Assembly (NCBI GenBank): GCA_963727465.1
Contig: CAVSGL010000004.1
Coordinates: 62,001-126,000, forward strand
Origin: VRUE01 sp963727465
GTDB taxonomy: Bacteria; Actinomycetota; Thermoleophilia; Solirubrobacterales; 70-9
Direction of reading: 5' to 3'
Length of the DNA: 64,000 nucleotides
Position 1 is the first letter of the stretch. Each line of letters starts with the position of its first letter. The notes beneath the pieces are model-generated. The model was not told the origin of the DNA. It searched no databases and was given only the letters and a program-made list of their open reading frames with translations. The translations under genes and the position numbers were made by a program. Positions 59,698 through 64,000 of the stretch are shown here, piece by piece.

Positions 59698-60969
59698 ATG
59701 ACTGCGCTCTACCCCAGGCATATCAAGGCCGGACTGGACGCCGCGCTCGACGACACTCCCGTCGTCATCGTCGTCGGCCCCCGGCAGGCCGGCAAGAGCA
59801 CGCTCGCCTCTGCCGTCGCCGACGAGCGCGGAGCCCGCTACGTGACCCTCGACGACGATGGGCCTCGCCAGGCGGCGAACGACGACCCGACCGGGTTCGT
59901 CGAGAACGCGGCGCTCCCATTTTGCATCGACGAGTTCCAGAAGGCGCCGGGCCTGCTGCCGGCGATCAAGGCTCGGGTGGATCGCGCCCGGGCCGGAGGG
60001 AAACGCCCGGCCGGGATGTTCATGCTCACCGGCTCGGCCAACGTCTGGGCAACCCTTCGCATCTCCGAGTCCCTGGTGGGCCGGGCGGAGCGGGTGGCTC
60101 TGTGGCCGCTCTCACAGGGCGAGCTCCGCGGCCGGCGCGAGACCTTCATCGACGACCTCTTCGCCGGGCGCGTGGCCCAGGTCGTCGATGCGCCGGTGGG
60201 GCGCCCGGCTATCGCATCAGCGCTCAGTGCAGGCGGGTACCCCGAGGCCGTGGCTCGTGGGGACGCCCAGAGGCGAAGCCGATGGTTCGAGGAGTACGTC
60301 GCGATGACGCTGGAGCGCGACGTACGCGACCTGACCCGCAAGGCACAACAGCTCGATGAGCTCCCAACGCTGCTCCAGCTGGCCGCGACGCGCATCTCGG
60401 GCCTGCTCTCCCCCACCGGGATCGCCCGCGACGCGGGGATGAGCCGCCCGACGGTGCAACGCTACCTCGCACTGCTCGAGCAGCTGTTCCTGTTGATCCG
60501 CGCCAGGGCATGGAGTCGGAATATCGGCCAGCGCCTGATCAAGGCTCCGAAGATCTGGCTTCCCGACACCGGCCTGGCCTGTCAACTGCTCGACTACGAC
60601 CAGACCCGGATCGAGACAGACGAGACGGCTCTCGCCGGTGCCCTGTTCGAGAACTTCGTCGCGATGGAGCTCGTCAAGCAGGCGACGTGGGCCGAGGCCA
60701 ACGTCCGCATCCACCACCTGCGGACCGCGGGCGGGCGGGAGGTCGACATGTTGATCGAGCGAGGAGACGGCGCGGTATGTGGAGTTGAGGTCAAGCTGGG
60801 GGCAACCGCACGCTCCCACGATTTCGGCGCGCTCCGGCACCTGCAAGACAAGCTTGGCCCGCGGTTCAAACTGGGAGCGGTCGTGCATACCGGCGCCGAG
60901 ACGCTGCCCTTCGGACCCAACCTATGGGCGCTGCCGGTGTCGGCCCTGTGGACGCCAGCCGACGAATAG
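59698..60969 (+). CDS. AAA_14/DUF4143 ATPase
   Basis: A 423-aa protein. Walker A is VVGPRQAGKSTLASAV (residues 27-35 core), the Walker B-like segment is LPFCIDEFQKAP, and sensor FMLTGSANV follows. The second half is DUF4143: YVAMTLERDVRDLTRKAQQL, LLSPTGIARDAGMSRPTVQR, YLALLEQLFLLIRARAWSRN, ending with a nuclease-like strand REVDMLIERGDGAVCGVEVK (D-ExK pattern). These proteins are common in accessory islands; their function is not established. The gene is bracketed by direct repeats R1 and R2. Confidence 0.85.
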   Translation: MTALYPRHIKAGLDAALDDTPVVIVVGPRQAGKSTLASAVADERGARYVTLDDDGPRQAANDDPTGFVENAALPFCIDEFQKAPGLLPAIKARVDRARAGGKRPAGMFMLTGSANVWATLRISESLVGRAERVALWPLSQGELRGRRETFIDDLFAGRVAQVVDAPVGRPAIASALSAGGYPEAVARGDAQRRSRWFEEYVAMTLERDVRDLTRKAQQLDELPTLLQLAATRISGLLSPTGIARDAGMSRPTVQRYLALLEQLFLLIRARAWSRNIGQRLIKAPKIWLPDTGLACQLLDYDQTRIETDETALAGALFENFVAMELVKQATWAEANVRIHHLRTAGGREVDMLIERGDGAVCGVEVKLGATARSHDFGALRHLQDKLGPRFKLGAVVHTGAETLPFGPNLWALPVSALWTPADE

Positions 60970-61003
60970 GTCGCGGAGCGGGTTCGACCATCCGCGCGAG
61001 CAG

Positions 61004-61067
61004 TACCCCCACCGAGACATAACTCGAACCACACAGCGCGGGTCGACGCCGAGCCGGTTTCGCTTGC
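61004..61067 (+). repeat. dispersed repeat, copy R2 (right side of the ATPase gene)
   Basis: 64-base direct repeat of R1 with five mismatches. Both copies also share GGTTCGACCA 30 bases to the left. The 1.4-kb unit between them contains only the ATPase gene. Confidence 0.75.
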
Positions 61068-61186
61068 CCATCACGCGGGCCGCTGAATCCGTGGGGTAGC
61101 TTGAATCACGTTTATCGGCTCTCTCCCGGACGCGATGCGGGAGCGATGTTTCGTCATTGGACCTGCCCACGCGCTACGGTTTCTGC

Positions 61187-61417
61187 ATGGCGGTATCGGT
61201 CAACTTCACGATCTCCTTCGACAGCCCCGACGCGGACGGCTGGATCGTCGCGCGCATCCTCGAGGTTCCCGGCGCAATGAGCCAGGGCCGCACCCGCGAG
61301 GAAGCCAAGGAGAACGTGCTCGATGCGCTGCGCACGGTGCTTACGCCCGATGAGGAGCTGGCCGGAGAGACACCCCCGGCCGACCACGAGCACCTTCGCT
61401 TTGTCGCCGCGGCGTGA
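61187..61417 (+). CDS. hicB: HicB-family antitoxin
   Basis: A 76-aa protein from ATG 61187 (MAVSVNFTISFDSPDADGW). IVARILEVPGAMSQGRTREE and AKENVLDALRTVL are the HicB partial RNase H-like fold. It lacks a separate DNA-binding tail. The stop overlaps the GTG start of the toxin gene. It should neutralise HicA by blocking its active site. Confidence 0.82.
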   Translation: MAVSVNFTISFDSPDADGWIVARILEVPGAMSQGRTREEAKENVLDALRTVLTPDEELAGETPPADHEHLRFVAAA

Positions 61418-61605
61418 AGCGCCGCGACCTTGAGCGCCACCTCCGCAGCCATGGCTGCCGCGAAGTCGGTGGATCAAAGCACGCGAAGTGGCGCGGGCCA
61501 CAGGGACAGGTCTCGGCTCTGCCGCGCCACAAAGAGATCGGGCCTGGACTCACACGATCGATCTGCCGACAGCTTGGCGTCCCCCATCCGCCGAATCCCC
61601 GATGA
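61414..61605 (+). CDS. hicA: HicA-family mRNA interferase toxin
   Basis: A 63-aa protein (GTG start). It has the dsRBD-like plan: MKRRDLERHLRSHGCREVG, GSKHAKWRGPQGQVSALPRH, with the catalytic His23 in the GSKH motif. HicA cleaves mRNA when not bound by HicB. The last residues run into the start of a third gene. Confidence 0.85.
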   Translation: MKRRDLERHLRSHGCREVGGSKHAKWRGPQGQVSALPRHKEIGPGLTRSICRQLGVPHPPNPR

Positions 61606-61838
61606 GCAACACTGAGCCTCCACACTTCGGGATCGGTCAGGCGGTCCTGGTTGACGAGGGCCTCCCCGGCAGCGTGACGGCCGTGAGACAAGGAACCGCT
61701 CCCGGCGTCTTGGGCCTACCTCCGTTCGACACCTGGCTCTACGTCGTCAAGCCCAAAGCCGGCGGCGCCGATCAGATCGACGTCCCGGAGTACAACTTGG
61801 TTGCCCAGGAGAATCGAAGCGAATCTTCAGCGACTTGA
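61602..61838 (+). CDS. small unknown protein, third gene of the hicBA operon
   Basis: A 78-aa protein; the ATG overlaps the hicA stop. It is beta-rich (FGIGQAVLVDEGLPGSVTAV, PFDTWLYVVKPKAGGADQID, VPEYNLVAQEN) and looks like a small barrel or SH3-type domain. There is no known family. Coupling to hicBA is notable, but a role in the toxin system is only an inference. Confidence 0.6.
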   Translation: MSNTEPPHFGIGQAVLVDEGLPGSVTAVRQGTAPGVLGLPPFDTWLYVVKPKAGGADQIDVPEYNLVAQENRSESSAT

Positions 61839-61924
61839 CGTAGCTATCCACCCGTCGCCGAGGCCTTCAATCCATGCCCCTTCCCCGGTTTTGGTTCGAC
61901 TACCGTCAAGCGGCCGTGCCCAAA

Positions 61925-61994
61925 TACCCCTACGGGGATTCGAACCCGGTTTCCGGACTGAGAATCGGAAGTCTCCGAACTAGGACATCGGATA
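61925..61994 (-). tRNA. tRNA-Glu (CTC)-like sequence, probably a degenerate remnant
   Basis: On the minus strand the T-arm region (GGGTTCGAATCCC), an anticodon loop TTCTCAG with CTC and a D-arm GTC...GAC typical of tRNA-Glu are visible. However, the acceptor stem pairs poorly and the anticodon and T stems have mismatches, so it is likely a pseudo-tRNA or a tRNA 3' part duplicated by integration. The 3' end abuts the sequence shared with repeat R1. Confidence 0.5.
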
Positions 61995-62009
61995 CCGCTG
62001 GGTCCCCTG

Positions 62010-62366
62010 TCAGGCGGCTTCACGCTGAGCTGGTTGGGCCTCCAGCCCATGCACGACAACCGCGGGGCCAGCCTCTGCCTCCGGAATGAGGTGGTACTGC
62101 AGGCGATACCCGAGGACGTGCGCGTAGCGGTCAAGCGTCGATATGCGAGCGTCAGTAGCCGAGGTCTCAAGCCGGGCGATACTCGACTGCGAGCTGTTCA
62201 TCGCCGCCGCGACGGCGGTCTGGGACTGCTCGCCCTCGCGCCGACGCTCGGCCAGCGCTCCGAGGAGCTTGCGGCGTCGTTCAGCGGCTTCGACCATCGC
62301 CGGGAAGTCGGGGGTGCGAGCCGTTCGCTCGTCAACCAGCTCATCGAGAAAGTCACGGTCGGTCAC
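62010..62366 (-). CDS. XRE/HigA-type antitoxin
   Basis: A 118-aa protein. The HTH is EQSQTAVAAAMNSSQSSIAR, LETSATDARISTLDRYAHVL. The N-terminal helix FPAMVEAAERRRKLLGALAE is typical of the HigA family. It lies downstream of a RelE/HigB-like toxin gene in the same direction; toxin-first order is usual for higBA. Confidence 0.8.
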   Translation of the reverse strand: MTDRDFLDELVDERTARTPDFPAMVEAAERRRKLLGALAERRREGEQSQTAVAAAMNSSQSSIARLETSATDARISTLDRYAHVLGYRLQYHLIPEAEAGPAVVVHGLEAQPAQREAA

Positions 62367-62429
62367 TGCATCCTCCTTTCGCTATACCGAAGGTAGCATC
62401 TCAAAGTCAATATCTCAAACTGAATATGA

Positions 62430-62843
62430 TCATTCGCCTCGCTGCTGCCAATCGCGCAGCCTTCGCTTTGCCAAGCGAATCGCCTCCGGGGGCGTCTTCT
62501 GCCTCTTCTTCTTCAGAGCCTCCAGCGAGAGAAACACCTGCTTGCGCCTGCCCTGCGGCGCAAACAGGATCCTGTAGATGACGCCCTTGCCGTCGGCACG
62601 CACCTCATAGATCTCGCCATCGAGATGCCGCGCCGCCTTGAGGCCTTGCTGACGCACTTCCTTCATCGCGGCAATCACAGAAGCAAGGTCTTCGTCGTCC
62701 AACCGATCGAGAAACTGCTTGATGGGACGACGACCGGAAGCCGTCCTGTAATCCCGCCAGCGGTGGCTGACGGTGCGCCGAGGCGACGAGCCAACGCTCG
62801 CCCCGCGTGTCCCTTCTCCCTTTCTGCCGCCACGCCCACTCAT
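62430..62843 (-). CDS. RelE/HigB-like toxin
   Basis: About 137 aa from ATG 62843, though the first 25 residues are probably not part of the domain and a later start is possible. The core is HRWRDYRTASGRRPIKQFLD, RLDDEDLASVIAAMKEVRQQ, EIYEVRADGKGVIYRILFAP, QVFLSLEALKKKRQKTPPEA, the pattern of phage-derived Gp49-like/HigB mRNA interferases. It pairs with the XRE antitoxin gene 64 bases downstream. Confidence 0.8.
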   Translation of the reverse strand: MSGRGGRKGEGTRGASVGSSPRRTVSHRWRDYRTASGRRPIKQFLDRLDDEDLASVIAAMKEVRQQGLKAARHLDGEIYEVRADGKGVIYRILFAPQGRRKQVFLSLEALKKKRQKTPPEAIRLAKRRLRDWQQRGE

Positions 62844-62982
62844 CTGGCCGACTGTATCCAGGGTCTCCGTCGAGACCAGGAGCCATCCGCCACCTGCAAT
62901 GAGATAGAAGCCTTATTCCGATAACAACAGGGGCACAAATGGGAACGATGGGTGCTGGCTTTCCACTGACAGGGACCGCAAG

Positions 62983-64000
62983 ATGCAGCTGACCGAAGAG
63001 CGGCTGCTGCTCTCCGCTTCCGACCTGGTCAATTTCCTTGCCTGCCGCCATCTGACCGCGCTTGAATTCGGTCGCGCCCATGGGCGGGTGCCGGATCCTC
63101 CGCAGCGCGCCGCAGACACCGCCGAGCTGGTAGCTCGAAAGGGAGACGAGTTCGAGCAACGCCATCTCGAAGCGCTACGTGCAGAGTACGGCGACGCGCT
63201 CGTCGAGATAGAGACCGGCCCCGGCTACGAGAAGCTCGCGGAGGCCGCCGCCCACACCCGCAAGGCGATGGAGAGCGGCGCCCCCGTGGTCTACCAGGCG
63301 GCATTCGTCAATGGCGACTGGATGGGCTACGTCAACTTCCTCGAGCGCATCGAGGCGCCATCCGAGCTCGGTGGCTGGAGCTATGAGCCCGCCGACACCA
63401 AGCTCGCCCGCTCGCTGAAGCCATATTTCGTGATCCAGCTCTGCCTATACGCCGACCTAAGTGAGGCGGTCCAGGGACGCAGGCCCGATCACATCCACGT
63501 AATCCTCGGCAATGGCGAGCGCCGAACGCTCGCGCACGCCGACTTCCACTCCTACTTCGGTCGGATGAAAGAGCTCTACGTGGAGACCCTCGCCGACGGG
63601 CTCGACGGGACCTACCCCGACCCCGTCCCCCATTGCGAGCTGTGCAGGTGGGCCGAGCCGTGCGAGCAGCGGAGAGCTTCTGACGACCACCTGAGCCTTG
63701 TCGCCAAACTCGGCGGCGCACAGGCAGCCAAGCTGCAGGAGGGCGGGATCAAGACGGTGGAGGCGCTTGCCGCGGCCGAAGTGGATGCACGACCGATTGG
63801 CATGGCCGCTGGCACCTTCGAGCGGTTGCGCTCCCAGGCGTCACTGCAGATGGAGGAGCGGCAAAGCGGCCAGATCAAGCTGCAACGCCTGCGGCCGGAG
63901 CCGATCGGCGATGGGCCACTGCGCGGCTTCGCACGAATGCCCGCCCCCTCCCCCGGCGATGTCTTCTTCGACATCGAGGGAGACCCCTTCTACGACGAGG
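62983..64000 (+). CDS. TM0106-type RecB-like nuclease (partial, 3' end off window)
   Basis: From ATG 62983 (AGGGACCGCAAG upstream) the frame is open to the window end, 339 residues. LLLSASDLVNFLACRHLTAL is the N-terminal helix of the Cas4/RecB-like domain. Metal and catalytic residues follow in LGGWSYEPADTKLARSLKPY (D..K) and FVIQLCLYADL (Q/Y motif). PHCELCRWAEPCEQRRASDD holds the Cys cluster for an iron-sulfur site. DVFFDIEGDPF marks the start of a second, DnaQ-like nuclease part. The family often continues into a helicase. It probably acts in DNA processing or defence. Confidence 0.85.
   Translation, partial: MQLTEERLLLSASDLVNFLACRHLTALEFGRAHGRVPDPPQRAADTAELVARKGDEFEQRHLEALRAEYGDALVEIETGPGYEKLAEAAAHTRKAMESGAPVVYQAAFVNGDWMGYVNFLERIEAPSELGGWSYEPADTKLARSLKPYFVIQLCLYADLSEAVQGRRPDHIHVILGNGERRTLAHADFHSYFGRMKELYVETLADGLDGTYPDPVPHCELCRWAEPCEQRRASDDHLSLVAKLGGAQAAKLQEGGIKTVEALAAAEVDARPIGMAAGTFERLRSQASLQMEERQSGQIKLQRLRPEPIGDGPLRGFARMPAPSPGDVFFDIEGDPFYDE

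Noticed and set aside
59564..61067. R1 and R2 repeats as tRNA genes
   Set aside because: They contain a TTCGA-like word on the minus strand but no cloverleaf can be formed.

Overview
The window comes from a very GC-rich actinobacterium, most probably of the Thermoleophilia/Solirubrobacterales. The signs are uniform high GC, frequent GTG starts, tightly overlapping operons (ATGA/GTGA junctions), many small winged-helix regulators of one family, and secreted proteins with Arg-rich Ig-like tails. This taxonomic call is an inference from gene content; there is no rRNA here. Most of the window is ordinary chromosome. The last ~11 kb (about 53.1-62.9 kb) is an accessory region with IS elements, pseudogenes and toxin-antitoxin genes.

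Left part (1-14.5 kb). A partial CpsB-type phosphatase gene, a hypothetical, a truncated Rho-like paralogue with a degenerate P-loop, a C39-like peptidase with an overlapping partner, glpD and a nitroreductase. Then comes the most interesting operon: a cobalamin riboswitch (12268-12432, minus strand) followed by six tightly linked genes. These are two exported DUF4430 (transcobalamin C-terminal-like) proteins, EcfT, two EcfA ATPases, and an ECF S component fused to an extracellular alpha/alpha-toroid domain. Together they contain the parts of animal intrinsic factor/transcobalamin, joined to an ECF transporter. Three tandem winged-helix paralogues lie upstream.

Middle (14.5-32.7 kb). Secreted and regulatory genes: a trypsin-like protease, a beta-helix protein, a large LuxR regulator divergent from a FAD oxidoreductase, and a convergent alpha/beta hydrolase that has lost its catalytic Ser and His. 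A satD-membrane protein pair carries three TATTAG-N7-CTAATA-type sites. Also present are a flavoprotein, a frameshifted LuxR gene, a WS/DGAT acyltransferase and an SDR.

32.7-42.7 kb. An AT-rich segment, a tRNA-Thr(UGU)-like gene and a seven-gene translationally coupled operon: arginyl-tRNA synthetase paralogue, ADC synthase (PabA-PabB fusion), GNAT, HDAC-family deacetylase, chorismate-mutase-like protein, cytochrome P450 and a SidA-like N-oxygenase. It reads as an unrecognised, possibly tRNA-dependent, specialised-metabolite pathway built on 4-amino-4-deoxychorismate. A PQQ-propeller lipoprotein with its own promoter follows.

42.7-53.1 kb. A cupin/TetR divergon with three TTC-N3-GAA sites, a SnoaL-like protein, a Ddn-like F420 enzyme, a frameshifted GMC oxidoreductase, two tandem exported Ig-like proteins, a cupredoxin-ECF sigma-anti-sigma operon and a GT87-type membrane protein.

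53.1-64 kb. A 604-bp IS remnant with perfect 15-bp ends beside a gene fragment, an IS630-type element (split reading frame), a sigma/anti-sigma/peroxiredoxin operon and several toxin-antitoxin genes. An AAA-DUF4143 ATPase is bracketed by direct repeats that look like chimeric att sites around a tRNA-Glu-like remnant. The window ends inside a TM0106-type RecB-like nuclease. Four copies of a 47-bp palindromic repeat are scattered through the chromosome, one of them inside the coding sequence of the ADC synthase. Three otherwise conserved genes (LuxR, TetR, GMC) carry single frameshifts, so assembly error should be excluded before calling them pseudogenes.
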